The position numbers were made by a program, and so were the translations under genes. Below, in pieces: positions 27,775 to 38,400 of a stretch of DNA of 64,000 bases. The stretch is from Sphingobium ummariense RL-3 (GTDB lineage: Bacteria > Pseudomonadota > Alphaproteobacteria > Sphingomonadales > Sphingomonadaceae): assembly GCF_000447205.1 (NCBI RefSeq), contig NZ_AUWY01000058.1:45155-109154 (forward strand), written 5' to 3'. A model generated the notes under the pieces. The model had not been told where the DNA came from. It saw only the letters and a list, made by a program, of their open reading frames with translations, and made no database searches. Positions within the stretch are counted from its first letter, which is position 1. Each line of letters begins with the position of its first letter.

Positions 27775-30035
27775 TCCGCAAAGCCCTGCTCGCCGTCCTC
27801 CTGACCGGTGCCGCCATGACCGCGCAGGCGCAGCCGCCCGTGCCCGCGACGGCGGCCGGCAGCAACCGTGCGCTGACCACCGAGGCGCGCGCGAAGGCGC
27901 TGGTCGCGGCGATGACGCTGGAGGAGAAGCTGGCGATCATCCATGGCTATTTCCCGCCCATGGCAAAGCCCGTGCCGCCGATCGCGATGATCCCGTCCGC
28001 CGGCCACATCCCCGGCATCCCGCGCCTCGGCATCCCCGCGCTGCGCGAAAGCGATGCGAGCCTGGGCGTCGCGAACCAGATCGAGCAGCGCAAGGGCGAT
28101 ACCGCCACGGCCCTGCCCGCCAGCCTGGCGACTGCCGCGACCTTCAACCCGCGCATCGCCTATGAAGGCGGCGCGATGATCGGCGCGGAGGCGCGCGCCA
28201 AGACCTTCAACATCCTGCTGGCGGGCAGCGTCAACCTGACGCGCGATCCGTGGGCGGGCCGCAATTTCGAATATCTGGGCGAAGACCCGCTGCTCGCCGG
28301 CGTGATGGCGGGCGAGCATATCCGCGGCGTCCAGAGCAACCACATCGTCTCCACCATCAAGCATTTCGCCCTCAACGCGCAGGAGACCGGCCGCACCGTG
28401 CTCGACGCGCGGATCGACCGGGGCGCGCTGCGCGAAAGCGACCTGCTCGCCTTCGAGATCGCGACGGAGATCGGCGATCCCGCCTCCGTCATGTGCGCCT
28501 ATAACAAGGTGAACGGCGACTATGCCTGCGAGAACGCCTGGCTCCTCAATGACGTGCTCAAGCGGGACTGGGGCTATAAGGGCTGGGTGATGTCCGACTG
28601 GGGCGCCGTCCATTCGACCGAGAAGGCGGCGCTCGGCGGGCTCGACCAGGAATCGGGACAGGAACTGGACGATGCCGTCCATTTCGGCCAGCCTTTCGCG
28701 GATGCGCTGAAGGCCGGCCGCATCCCGACGGCGCGGCTCGACGACATGGTGACGCGCATCCTCCACGGCGTGATCGCGACGGGGCTGATGGATGATCCCG
28801 TGCCCGAAAGCCCCCTCCAGATCGACTATGCCGCCCATGCCGACGTGGCGCAGCGCGCGGCGGAAGAGGGCATCGTCCTCCTCAAGAATGAGGGTGACCT
28901 GCTCCCGCTTGCCAAGAGCGCGCGGCGCATCCTGCTCATCGGCGGCCATGCCGATGTCGGCGTGCTCTCGGGAGGCGGATCGTCGCAGGTCCGCTCGGTC
29001 GGCGGCGCGCCGGTCGAGATTCCGCTGACCAAGGGCGCCGCCGCCTCCTTCGCGCGGATGACCTGGCATGCCTCCTCGCCGATGAAGGCGATCCAGGCGC
29101 TCGTCCCGCAGGCGGAGGTCTCCTATCTCGATGGCAGCGATCCCAAGGCGGCGGCCGCAGCGGCGAAGAGCGCGGATATCGTCCTCGTCTTCGGCTGGCA
29201 GTGGCAGACCGAGGCGCAGGATCCCGACAGCATGCGCCTGCCGGACAATCAGGACGCGCTGATCGACGCGGTTGCGGCGGCGAACCGCAAGACCGTCGTC
29301 ATCCTTGAAACTGGCGGCCCTATCGAAATGCCCTGGCTCGCGAAGGTGCCCGTGCTGGTCGAGGCCTGGTATCCCGGCCAGCGCGGCGGAGAGGCGATCG
29401 CGAACATCCTGTTCGGCGACGTCAATCCTTCGGGCCGCCTTCCCATCACCTTCCCGGAGCGCGCATCGCAAGCACCGCGCCCGGAGCCGGCGGGCCTCGC
29501 CGAACTGCACGCGGCAGAGGCCCGCCGGGACGCTGGCGACCAGACCAATTACGGCATGACCGGCGGCGTCGCCCCCTTCGCGGTCGATTATCCGGAAGGG
29601 GCGGAGGTCGGCTATCGCTGGTATGCGATGAAGGGTGCCGGGCCCCTGTTCCCCTTCGGCCACGGCCTCAGCTACACCCGCTTCGCCTATGCCAATCTCA
29701 AGGTGCAGGATGGCGCGGCTCTGACGGTCAGCTTCGACGTCACCAATGCGGGCCAGCGCACGGGCGCCGATGTGCCCCAGCTCTATGTCGAGGCGAAAAG
29801 TGGCGCGGGCGTCGCCGCCTGGCGCCTGGCGGGGTTCGACAAGCTGACCCTGTCGCCGGGCGAGACGCGGCGCGTGACGATGACCGTCGATCCGCGCCTC
29901 ATCGCGCGCTTCGACGAGGCGGGGCGCCAGTGGCGGCTCGACGGCGGCCGCTACGCGCTCGCGGTCGGCCGCTTCGCGGGCGATGCCCTGCTGAAGGGTG
30001 CCGCTACGCTGACGCCCCAGACGCTCAAGCCCTGA
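27771..30035 (+). CDS. GH3 beta-glucosidase/beta-xylosidase, exported
   Basis: The 754-residue enzyme has a signal peptide (about residues 1-20, ending MTAQA) and the GH3 three-part layout: TIM barrel, alpha/beta sandwich, and C-terminal fibronectin III-like domain. The nucleophile is D276 in GWVMSDWGAVHS, and substrate-binding KHF is in STIKHFALN. FPFGHGLSYTRF marks the start of the C-terminal domain. It removes terminal beta-linked glucose or xylose from oligosaccharides in the periplasm. It starts within the stop of the halogenase gene (ATGA). Glucose versus xylose specificity cannot be fixed from sequence. Confidence 0.93.
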   Translation: MIRKALLAVLLTGAAMTAQAQPPVPATAAGSNRALTTEARAKALVAAMTLEEKLAIIHGYFPPMAKPVPPIAMIPSAGHIPGIPRLGIPALRESDASLGVANQIEQRKGDTATALPASLATAATFNPRIAYEGGAMIGAEARAKTFNILLAGSVNLTRDPWAGRNFEYLGEDPLLAGVMAGEHIRGVQSNHIVSTIKHFALNAQETGRTVLDARIDRGALRESDLLAFEIATEIGDPASVMCAYNKVNGDYACENAWLLNDVLKRDWGYKGWVMSDWGAVHSTEKAALGGLDQESGQELDDAVHFGQPFADALKAGRIPTARLDDMVTRILHGVIATGLMDDPVPESPLQIDYAAHADVAQRAAEEGIVLLKNEGDLLPLAKSARRILLIGGHADVGVLSGGGSSQVRSVGGAPVEIPLTKGAAASFARMTWHASSPMKAIQALVPQAEVSYLDGSDPKAAAAAAKSADIVLVFGWQWQTEAQDPDSMRLPDNQDALIDAVAAANRKTVVILETGGPIEMPWLAKVPVLVEAWYPGQRGGEAIANILFGDVNPSGRLPITFPERASQAPRPEPAGLAELHAAEARRDAGDQTNYGMTGGVAPFAVDYPEGAEVGYRWYAMKGAGPLFPFGHGLSYTRFAYANLKVQDGAALTVSFDVTNAGQRTGADVPQLYVEAKSGAGVAAWRLAGFDKLTLSPGETRRVTMTVDPRLIARFDEAGRQWRLDGGRYALAVGRFAGDALLKGAATLTPQTLKP

Positions 30036-30049
30036 CCCGAGGACGCCCG

Positions 30050-32509
30050 ATGACCGCCCTTTCCCGCATTTCGCTCTCCGCCCTCTGCATCGGCCTGCTC
30101 GCCGCGCCCCTCGCGGCCCAGCAGCCCTCGTCCACCGCGCGCCCGGACATCTGGCCGGCCGTGAAGGCGATGCCGCAGCGCGACCCTGCGATCGAAAGGC
30201 GGATCGACGTGTTGATGAAGGGCATGTCGCTGGAGGACAAGGTCGGCCAGCTGATCCAGGTCGATATCGGCTCGATCGAACCCGCCGACGTGCGCACCGC
30301 CAAGATCGGGTCGGTGCTGAACGGCGGCAATTCCGGCCCCTATGGCGACGAATATGCCTCGCCCGCCAAATGGCTGCGCCTGGCCGACGAATTCTACGAC
30401 GCGTCCATGGCCCGCACGGACCAGGGACCGAAGATCCCGATCATCTGGGGCACCGACTCCGTCCACGGCAACAACAACATCGTCGGCGCGACGCTGTTTC
30501 CGCACAATATCGGCCTGGGCGCCGCGCGCGACCGCGACCTCATCCGCGAGATCGGGCGCGTCACCGCGCTTGAGACCGCGGCGGCGGGCCTTGACTGGAC
30601 CTTCGCACCGACCCTCGCGGTGGTGCAGGATGACCGCTGGGGCCGCACCTATGAAAGCTATTCGGAAGAGCCGCAGGTCGCTGCCGACTATGCCGGCGCG
30701 ATGATCGAAGGCGTGCAGGGCAAGGTCGGGACGAAGGAGTTCCTCGCCCCCAACCACCTGATCGCCACAACCAAGCATTTCCTGGGCGACGGCGGCACCG
30801 GCGGTCGCGACCAAGGCGATACGCGCGTGTCGGAAGAGGTGCTGCGCGACGTCCATCTGGGCGGCTATCCCGCCGCGATCGAGGCGGGCACCCAGTCGGT
30901 CATGGCCAGCTTCTCCAGCTGGAACGGCGAGAAGATGAGCGGCAACAAGTCGCTCCTCACCGGCGTGCTCAAGGAACGGATGGGCTTCGACGGCTTCGTC
31001 GTGGGCGACTGGAACAGCCACGGCCAGGTCAAGGGCTGCTCCAACGAGGATTGCCCACAGGCGATCAACGCCGGGCTCGACATGTTCATGTATTCCGGCC
31101 CCGGCTGGAAGCAGCTCTACGCCAATACGCTGCGCGAGGCGAAGGACGGCACCATCCCGATGGCGCGGCTCGACGATGCGGTGCGCCGCATCCTGCGGGT
31201 CAAGCTGCGGGCCGGCACCTTCGACCGGGGCCGCCCATCCACGCGGCCTTATGCGGGCAAGTTCGACGTGATCGGCTCCGCCGACCATCGCGCCGTCGCG
31301 CGCCGCGCCGTGCGGGAATCGCTGGTGCTGCTCAAGAATGAGGGCGTTCTGCCGCTCAAGCCCAATGCGAACATCCTGGTCGCGGGCGAGGCGGCCGACA
31401 GCATCAGCCAGCAGGCGGGCGGCTGGTCGATCACCTGGCAGGGCATCGACCTGCCCAATTCGGCCTTCCCCAACGCCCAGTCCATCTGGAAGGGGATTGA
31501 GGAGACGGTGAAGGCGGGCGGCGGCACCGCCAGCTATGCGCCCGACGGCCGCTTCACTACGAAGCCCGACGCCGCGATCGTCGTCTTCGGCGAGAAGCCC
31601 TATGCCGAATTCAAGGGCGACATCCCCAATCTGGAATACAGCCCCGGCGACAAGCGCGACCTGGAAATGCTGCGGCGCTTCCAGGCGGCGGGCGTGCCGG
31701 TGGTGGCCGTGTTCCTCTCGGGCCGTCCGCTCTGGGTCAATGCGGAACTCAACGCCTCCGACGCCTTCGTCGCCGCCTTCCTGCCGGGCAGCGAGGGCGG
31801 GGGCGTCGCCGACCTGCTCTTCGCGGGCGCCGATGGCAAGCCGCGCCACGACTTCCGGGGCCGGCTCAGCTTCTCCTGGCCCAAGCGCCCGGACCAATAT
31901 GTGCTGAACCGCCGCGATCCGGGCTATGATCCGCTCTTCCCCTTCGGCTATGGCCTCAGCTACGCCCAGCCCGGCAAGGTCGGCCGCCTCGACGAAGCCC
32001 GCCCTGCCGGCATGGCGGAGGCGACGCCCGGCACCTTCTACGGCCGCGGCCAGACGCCGCCCGGCTGGGCGATCGAAGCGGAAGGCGTGCGCCAGTCGGG
32101 GGTGGACCGGCGCGCGCAGGAGGACAGCAGGCGGCTCACATGGGCGGGTGCCGGCAAGGTCGCCTTCGCCGCCCCGCGCCCCGTCGACCTCTCGCGTGAG
32201 AGCAATGGCGAGATCAGCCTGATCATCGAATATCGCGTCGACGCAAAGCCCTCAGGGACGGTGACCGCCGGCCTGCTGAGTGGCGACAAGGCGGCGGAGG
32301 TGCCGGTGACGAAGCTGCTCGCCGCCGCGAAGCCGGGGGAATGGACCCGCCTCGCCATCCCGCTGCAATGCTTCGCCGCGCGCGGCGCCGACATGCGGCA
32401 GGTCGCCGCGCCGCTGGTGCTGCGCTCCACCGGCGCGCTCGACCTTGCCGTCTCGGACGTGCGGCTGGACTATGTCAGCATGCCGATGGGCCAGTGCGGC
32501 GACCAATAA
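30050..32509 (+). CDS. GH3 exo-beta-glucanase with C-terminal carbohydrate-binding-like domain
   Basis: The 819-residue enzyme has a signal peptide (about residues 1-23, ending APLAA), a GH3 barrel with nucleophile D320 in GFVVGDWNSHG, and the alpha/beta domain ending at FPFGYGLSY. In place of the fibronectin domain it has about 160 residues after position 650 that form a beta-sandwich of the ExoP galactose-binding-like type. ExoP-type enzymes release glucose from beta-1,3- and beta-1,4-glucans and mixed-linkage glucan. A CGAGGA ribosome site is 6 nt before the ATG, and the gene starts 14 nt after the first GH3. Two different GH3 enzymes in one operon suggest stepwise trimming. Confidence 0.9.
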   Translation: MTALSRISLSALCIGLLAAPLAAQQPSSTARPDIWPAVKAMPQRDPAIERRIDVLMKGMSLEDKVGQLIQVDIGSIEPADVRTAKIGSVLNGGNSGPYGDEYASPAKWLRLADEFYDASMARTDQGPKIPIIWGTDSVHGNNNIVGATLFPHNIGLGAARDRDLIREIGRVTALETAAAGLDWTFAPTLAVVQDDRWGRTYESYSEEPQVAADYAGAMIEGVQGKVGTKEFLAPNHLIATTKHFLGDGGTGGRDQGDTRVSEEVLRDVHLGGYPAAIEAGTQSVMASFSSWNGEKMSGNKSLLTGVLKERMGFDGFVVGDWNSHGQVKGCSNEDCPQAINAGLDMFMYSGPGWKQLYANTLREAKDGTIPMARLDDAVRRILRVKLRAGTFDRGRPSTRPYAGKFDVIGSADHRAVARRAVRESLVLLKNEGVLPLKPNANILVAGEAADSISQQAGGWSITWQGIDLPNSAFPNAQSIWKGIEETVKAGGGTASYAPDGRFTTKPDAAIVVFGEKPYAEFKGDIPNLEYSPGDKRDLEMLRRFQAAGVPVVAVFLSGRPLWVNAELNASDAFVAAFLPGSEGGGVADLLFAGADGKPRHDFRGRLSFSWPKRPDQYVLNRRDPGYDPLFPFGYGLSYAQPGKVGRLDEARPAGMAEATPGTFYGRGQTPPGWAIEAEGVRQSGVDRRAQEDSRRLTWAGAGKVAFAAPRPVDLSRESNGEISLIIEYRVDAKPSGTVTAGLLSGDKAAEVPVTKLLAAAKPGEWTRLAIPLQCFAARGADMRQVAAPLVLRSTGALDLAVSDVRLDYVSMPMGQCGDQ

Positions 32510-32542
32510 TATGTCTGCGTAATTGACGGCCTTGCGGGCCGG

Positions 32543-32558
32543 ATGGTAGCGGTAGCAT
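32543..32558 (+). promoter_or_regulatory. LacI-type operator half-match before second GH43
   Basis: ATGGTAGCGGTAGCAT (32543-32558) matches the operator core at 18398 in 12 of 14 positions (TGGTAGCG-x-TA-x-CA), though it is less symmetric. A TTGACG at 32523-32528 lies 15 nt upstream. Because both sites precede GH43 transcription units, one regulator may control both. Confidence 0.45.
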
Positions 32559-32603
32559 CCCGGCCGGCGTCATGCCGGCGGAGAGGATGGGAGGCTGACT
32601 GAC

Positions 32604-34247
32604 ATGATCCGCAAGCTGGCGACGGGCTTGGTCCTCGCGGCGCTCGGCAGCACCGCGCTCGCCGCGACGCCCGCCTATTTCACACGCTTCTCCTATGAAG
32701 GGCGCGCGCAGGAACAGGTAAAGGCCGGCCCCGGCGAATATCAGAACCCGATCCTCTCGGGCTATTATCCCGATCCCTCGATCCTGCGGGTGGGCGACGA
32801 CTATTATCTCGTCAACTCCTCCTTCGCGCATTTCCCCGGCCTGCCGATCTTCCATTCGAAGGATCTGGTGAACTGGACCCAGATCGCCAATGCGATCGAC
32901 CGGCCGACGCAGCTCGACTTCACCGGCATGCGCACGTCGCAGGCGGTGTTCGCGCCGGACATCAGCTATCACGACGGCACCTTCTACATCGTCAACACCT
33001 GCGTCGGGTGCCGCGACAATTTCTTCATCACGGCCAAGAACCCGGCCGGGCCATGGTCCGACCCCACCTGGCTGCCGTTCGAAGGGATCGACCCGTCGAT
33101 CTACTGGGAAGGGGACAAGGCCTATATCGTCAACAACCGTGCCCCCAACGAGCCGCCCCGCTATGACGGGCACCGGGCGATCTGGATCCAGGAATTCGAC
33201 TGGCGCAGCGGCAAGATGGTGGGGCCGAGCACCCAGATCGTCAACGGCGGGGTCGATATCAGCAAGAAGCCCGTCTGGATCGAAGGGCCGCACATCTTCA
33301 GGAAGGACGGCTGGTATTATCTGACCGCGGCCGAAGGCGGCACCAGCGTCAACCATTCGCAGGTGGTGTTCCGCTCGAAGGCGCTGCTCGGCCCCTATGT
33401 GCCGTTCGAGGGCAACCCGATCCTCACCCAGCGCGATCTCGACCCGGCACGGCCCAACCCCATCACCTCCGCCGGCCATGCGGAACTGATCCAGACGCAG
33501 AATGGCGACTGGTGGGCGCCCTTCCTCGCCGTGCGGCCCTATGCCGACGACTTCTACAATATCGGGCGCGAAACCTTCCTGCTGCCCGTGACCTGGAAGG
33601 ACGGCTGGCCGATGATCCTGCCCAAGGGCCAGACCATTCCCTTCGCTGCCAAGGCGCCCAACCTCCCCGCGCTGCCGCGCCCGAAGCTGCCGACCAGCGG
33701 CGATTTCGCCTATGTCGACGAATTCGACGGCGACCGGCTGGCGATGCAGTGGATCGGCGTGCGCACGCCCAAGCAGCCCTTCTACGCCGTCAAGGGCGGG
33801 GAGCTGGAGCTCGGCAGCGGCGCGAAGCTCGGCGACATCTCCGGCGTGCCCGCCTTCGTCGGCCGCCGCCAACAGCATCACGTCGCCACCGTCAGCACCA
33901 CGGTGCGCTTCGCCGCGACCAAGGACGGCGACCGCGCCGGCCTCGCCGCGATCCAGAGCGACATGTCCTGGCTGTTCTTCGGCATCGCCCGGATCGACGG
34001 GAAGCCCATGATCGCGCTCTATACCCGCGCCAAGGGGCCGGAACAGCTCGTCGCCTCGGCGCCGCTCGGTGCGGCCGGGCCGGTCACGCTCACTATCCGC
34101 GCCGATGGCGGCCGCATGGCCTTCGACTATGCGGGGGCAGGGGGCAAAGGCACGCTGAAGGCCGATCTCGACGTGCGCTTCCTCAGCACGCACGAGGCGG
34201 GCGGCTTCGTCGGGACGATCATCGGCCCCTATGCCTGGAGCCAGTGA
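32604..34247 (+). CDS. Secreted GH43 glycosidase
   Basis: The 547-residue enzyme has a signal peptide (about residues 1-20, ending STALA) and a GH43 propeller with catalytic acids at D57 (GYYPDPSIL), D163 (EGIDPSIYW) and E227 (WIEGPHIF). A C-terminal beta-sandwich starts near residue 360. It is probably a periplasmic beta-xylosidase or alpha-arabinofuranosidase, complementing the cytoplasmic GH43 at 19706. The gene has its own leader with an operator-like motif. Its 3' end overlaps the convergent LysR gene by 19 nt. Confidence 0.9.
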   Translation: MIRKLATGLVLAALGSTALAATPAYFTRFSYEGRAQEQVKAGPGEYQNPILSGYYPDPSILRVGDDYYLVNSSFAHFPGLPIFHSKDLVNWTQIANAIDRPTQLDFTGMRTSQAVFAPDISYHDGTFYIVNTCVGCRDNFFITAKNPAGPWSDPTWLPFEGIDPSIYWEGDKAYIVNNRAPNEPPRYDGHRAIWIQEFDWRSGKMVGPSTQIVNGGVDISKKPVWIEGPHIFRKDGWYYLTAAEGGTSVNHSQVVFRSKALLGPYVPFEGNPILTQRDLDPARPNPITSAGHAELIQTQNGDWWAPFLAVRPYADDFYNIGRETFLLPVTWKDGWPMILPKGQTIPFAAKAPNLPALPRPKLPTSGDFAYVDEFDGDRLAMQWIGVRTPKQPFYAVKGGELELGSGAKLGDISGVPAFVGRRQQHHVATVSTTVRFAATKDGDRAGLAAIQSDMSWLFFGIARIDGKPMIALYTRAKGPEQLVASAPLGAAGPVTLTIRADGGRMAFDYAGAGGKGTLKADLDVRFLSTHEAGGFVGTIIGPYAWSQ

Positions 34248-35161
34248 CCACCGGCCGGGGCGCTGACCTCGCGGTCGCGCTCGGCCGTCAGCAGCGCCAG
34301 GAACGCCTCGGCGGTCGGTGACAGGACGTCGTTGCCGATCAGCCACAGCGACGTCATCACCGGCGTCGTGAAGGATCGATAGACCACATTATCGACCTGC
34401 AGCCGCGCCATGGAGCGTGCGATCACGGTCGGCCCGAATCCCGCCGCGACCAGGCCCAGCAGGGTCGCGAAGCTGCGCGCCTCGTGCGCGACCCGGGGGG
34501 CGAAGCCGGCCTGCTGGCACAGGGCGAAGAAATGCTCGGTGAAGCCGGCGCCGTTCGGCGCGCCATAGATCACCAGCGGCTCCTCCGCCAGGTCGGCGAT
34601 ACCGGGCGGCGCGGGGCGCTGCGCCAGCGGGTGGTCCGCCCGCAGCGCCAGCACGACATCCTCGCGCAGCAGGCACTGGGCGGTCATCTGCGGCGGCAGT
34701 ACCGGGCGCTGGAAATCACGCACGATGCCGATGTCCAGCTGCCCGGTACGCACATTCTCGATCTGCTCGTCGCGCGGCTGCTCCTGCAGGATCAGTTCGA
34801 CCTTCGGGTGGGACTGGCGGAAGCGGTAGAGCGCCCGCGCGATCGGCGCGACGAACGGTCCCGACGCGGTGAAGCCCAGCCCCAGCCGCCCGACCTCGCC
34901 GCGTTGCGCCCGTCGCGCGGTCTCGGCGGCGCGTTCCGCCTGCGCCAGCGTCTGCCGCGCCTCCGGCTCGAACAGCCGACCCGCCTCGGTCAGCCGCACG
35001 CGCCGGCTGGTGCGATCGAACAGCCGCACGCCCAGTTCCTCCTCCAGCGCACGGATCTGCTGGCTGAGCGGCGGCTGGGAGATGCCCAGCCGCGCCGCGG
35101 CGCGGCCGAAATGCATTTCTTCGGCGACGCACAGAAAGTAGCGGAGGTGACGCAGATCCAT
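34229..35161 (-). CDS. LysR-family transcriptional regulator
   Basis: The 310-residue protein begins MDLRHLRYFLCVAEEMHFGRAAARLGISQPPLSQQIRALE in pattern (LysR helix-turn-helix) and has a periplasmic-binding-like effector domain (GQLDIGIVRD, LALRADHPLAQ, VAAGFGPTVIA). The HFGRAA variant and LRYF opening are typical of the branch near BenM/CatR. It is divergent from the RND efflux operon across a 315-nt AT-rich gap, so it is probably the local regulator of the pump in response to an aromatic or drug-like effector. Its 3' end runs into the GH43 gene. Confidence 0.92.
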   Translation of the reverse strand: MDLRHLRYFLCVAEEMHFGRAAARLGISQPPLSQQIRALEEELGVRLFDRTSRRVRLTEAGRLFEPEARQTLAQAERAAETARRAQRGEVGRLGLGFTASGPFVAPIARALYRFRQSHPKVELILQEQPRDEQIENVRTGQLDIGIVRDFQRPVLPPQMTAQCLLREDVVLALRADHPLAQRPAPPGIADLAEEPLVIYGAPNGAGFTEHFFALCQQAGFAPRVAHEARSFATLLGLVAAGFGPTVIARSMARLQVDNVVYRSFTTPVMTSLWLIGNDVLSPTAEAFLALLTAERDREVSAPAGGHWLQA

Positions 35162-35476
35162 TGATTAAGTCTTACAACATATTGATTGTGCCATATTATA
35201 TATTAGACGCGGAATGTCCAAAGGTGCATGGGGCCTCTCGAATGTGACGGTGCCCTTTCGGCTGCTTTCCCCCTAAAAGGCCCGCGGCCTTGCCCCCCTG
35301 CGCCTCGAGCCCCCTGCCGAGGGGCATCTTCACATTCACACCTCTTGGCGAGGCATGATGCTATCCCCACATGCGCGGCCGCAATCCAGAACAGATAAGG
35401 CGGGAGAGGCTGGGCGAGAGAGGCTGCATTCCTGTACCGGACGGCGGGACCGTCGCGGCGCAGCGAGGAGTCGTGA
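35162..35476 (+). other. AT-rich divergent control region, LysR-RND operon
   Basis: No gene is seen in these 315 nt. The first 50 nt are AT-rich. CTTACA at 35171-35176 and TATTAT at 35194-35199, 17 nt apart, form a plausible rightward promoter with a leader of about 270 nt. A LysR box (T-N11-A) probably lies in the same stretch but several candidates exist. The remainder is GC-rich and unassigned. An AGGAG ribosome site at 35466-35470 serves the permease start. Confidence 0.45.
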
Positions 35477-38400
35477 ATGATCGGTATCGTCAAGATTGCG
35501 CTGCATCGCCCGCTCACCTTCATCGTGATGGCGATCCTGATCGCGATCGTGGGCATCCTGACGGCGCTGCGCACGCCGGTCGACATCTTCCCCAATATCC
35601 GCATCCCGGTGATCGCGGTCGCCTGGCAATATTCGGGCCTCCCGCCCGAGGACATGGCGAACCGCATCATCGGCCCTTATGAGCGTGTGCTGACCACCAC
35701 GGTCAACGATATCGAACATATCGAAAGCCAGTCGCTGCAGGGCATCGGCATCGTCAAGATCTACTTCCAGCCGGGCGCCGACATCCGCACGGCGACCGCG
35801 CAGGTCACCTCCGTGTCCCAGACCGTGCTGCGCCAGATGCCGCCGGGCACCACGCCGCCGCTGATCCTCAACTACAGCGCCTCGACCGTGCCGATCCTCC
35901 AGCTCGCCCTGTCGGGCAAGGGGCTGTCGGAACAGCAACTGTTCGACCTCGGCCAGAACCAGGTCCGCCCGCCGCTCGTCACCATCCCTGGCCTTGCCAT
36001 GCCTTTCCCCTCGGGCGGCAAGCAGCGGCAGGTGCAGATCGACCTCAACCCGCTCGCGCTCCAGTCGAAGGGGCTGTCGGCCATCGACGTCGGCAACGCG
36101 ATCGCCGCGCAGAACCAGATCAACCCCGCCGGCTTCGTCAAGATCGGCGAAACCCAGTACAGCGTCCGCCTCAACAACGCGCCGACCTCGATCGAGGCGC
36201 TGAACGACATCCCGGTCAAGGTGGTGAACGGCGCGACGATCTACATGCGCGACGTCGCCTATGTCCGCGACGGCAACGGTCCGCAGCAGAATGTGGTCCA
36301 TGTGGAAGGCAGCCGCTCGGTGCTGCTGACGGTGCTCAAGAATGGCGCGACTTCCACGCTGGCGGTGGTGCAGGGCGTCAAGGATGCGCTGCCCCGCCTC
36401 GCCGCGACCCTGCCCGACACGCTGAAGATCCTGCCGATCGGCGACCAGTCGCTCTTCGTGAAGGGCGCGGTGCAGGGCGTGCTGCACGAAGGCGCCATCG
36501 CCGCCGCGCTCACCTCTCTCATGATCCTGCTGTTCCTCGGCTCCTGGCGCTCGACCGTCATCATCGCGCTGTCGATCCCGCTCGCGATCCTCGCCGCCAT
36601 CGCCGCGCTCGCGGCCTTCGGCCAGACGCTCAACGTCATGACCCTGGGCGGCCTGGCGCTGGCGGTCGGCATCCTGGTCGATGACGCGACCGTGACGATC
36701 GAGAACATCAACTGGCACCTCGAACAGGGCAAGGGCGTGATCGAGGCGATCCTGGACGGCGCGGCGCAGATCGTGACGCCGGCCTTCGTGTCGCTGCTCT
36801 GCATCTGCATCGTCTTCGTGCCGATGTTCTTCCTGCCGGGGGTCTCGGGCTTCCTGTTCGTGCCGATGGCGCTGTCGGTCGTGTTCGCGATGATCGCGTC
36901 CTTCATCCTGTCGCGCACGCTCGTGCCGACCATGGCGATGTACCTGCTGAAGCCGCATCATGCGGGCGAGGAGGACGAGCATCTGGCCGGCACCGCCGCA
37001 TCGCGCAATCCGCTGGTCCGTTTCCAGCGCGGCTTCGAACAGCGCTTCGAGAAGGTGCGCGCCGGCTATGTCGGCCTGCTCCAGCGCGCCCTCAATGCGC
37101 GCCGTCCCTTCCTGCTGGGCTTCCTCGCCGTGGTGCTCCTGTCCTTCGGCCTGCTGCCGATGCTGGGCAGCAACTTCTTTCCCTCGGTCGATTCCGGCCA
37201 GATCGCGATGCACATCCGCGTGCCGGTTGGATCGCGCATAGAGGATACCGCCGCCCGCTTCGACCGCATCGGCCGGGAAGTGCGCAAGATCGTGCCCGCC
37301 GACGAGCTGGGACCGATCACCGACAATATCGGCCTGGCGGTCAGCGCCATCAACACCGTCTATAACAACAGCGGCACCATCGGCCCGCAGGACGGAGACA
37401 TGCTGATCGCGCTCAAGGAAGGCCATCGCCCGACCGACGAGATTGTCGCGACGCTGCGGCGGGAGCTGCCGCGCCGTTTTCCGGGCACCACCTTCTCCTT
37501 CCTGCCGGCCGACATCACCAGCCAGATCCTGAACTTCGGCGCGCCCGCGCCGATCGACATCCAGATCGCGGGCAAGAATGCGGCGGCGAACCGCGCCTAT
37601 GCGCAGAAGCTGATGGCGCGGATCGCCACCATTCCCGGCCTCGCCGACGTCCGCCTGCAGCAGCCCGCGCGCGCGCCGCAGCTCGACGTCGACGTCGACC
37701 GTTCGCGCGCCGGCCAATATGGCCTGACGGAGCGCGACGTCACCACCAGCCTCGCGAACCAGCTCGCCGGCACGTCGCAGACCGCTCCCGTCTTCTTCGT
37801 GAACCCGGAAAACGGCATCCAGTATCCGGTCGTCGCGCAGGCTCCCGAATATCTGGTGGGATCGCTCAGCGAACTGTCCAACGTCCCGGTCTCTGGCACG
37901 GGTGGCGCGGCGGTCCAGCCGCTGGGCGGCCTCGCCACCATCAAGCGGTCGAACACGGTGCCGGTCGTGTCGCACTACAACATCGCGCCGGTGCTCGACA
38001 TCTACGCGACGACGCAGGGCCGCGACCTCGGTGCCGTGGCGGGCGACATCCAGGCCGCGATCAAGGCGCTGGACAAGGAATTGCCCAAGGGCGCGACCGT
38101 CACCATCCGCGGTCAATATGCAACGATGAACACGGCCTTCTCCGGCCTCGGCTTCGGCCTCGCCGGCGCGATCGTGCTCATCTACCTGTTGATCGTCGTC
38201 AACTTCCAGAGCTGGGTCGATCCCTTCGTCATCATCACCGCGCTCCCCGCGGCGCTGGCGGGCATCGTCTGGATGCTCTTCATGACCGGCACGACCCTGT
38301 CGGTGCCGGCGCTCACCGGCGCGATCATGTGCATGGGCGTCGCGACGGCCAACTCGATCCTGGTGGTCAGCTTCGCGCGGGAAAAGCTCGCCGAGCTGGG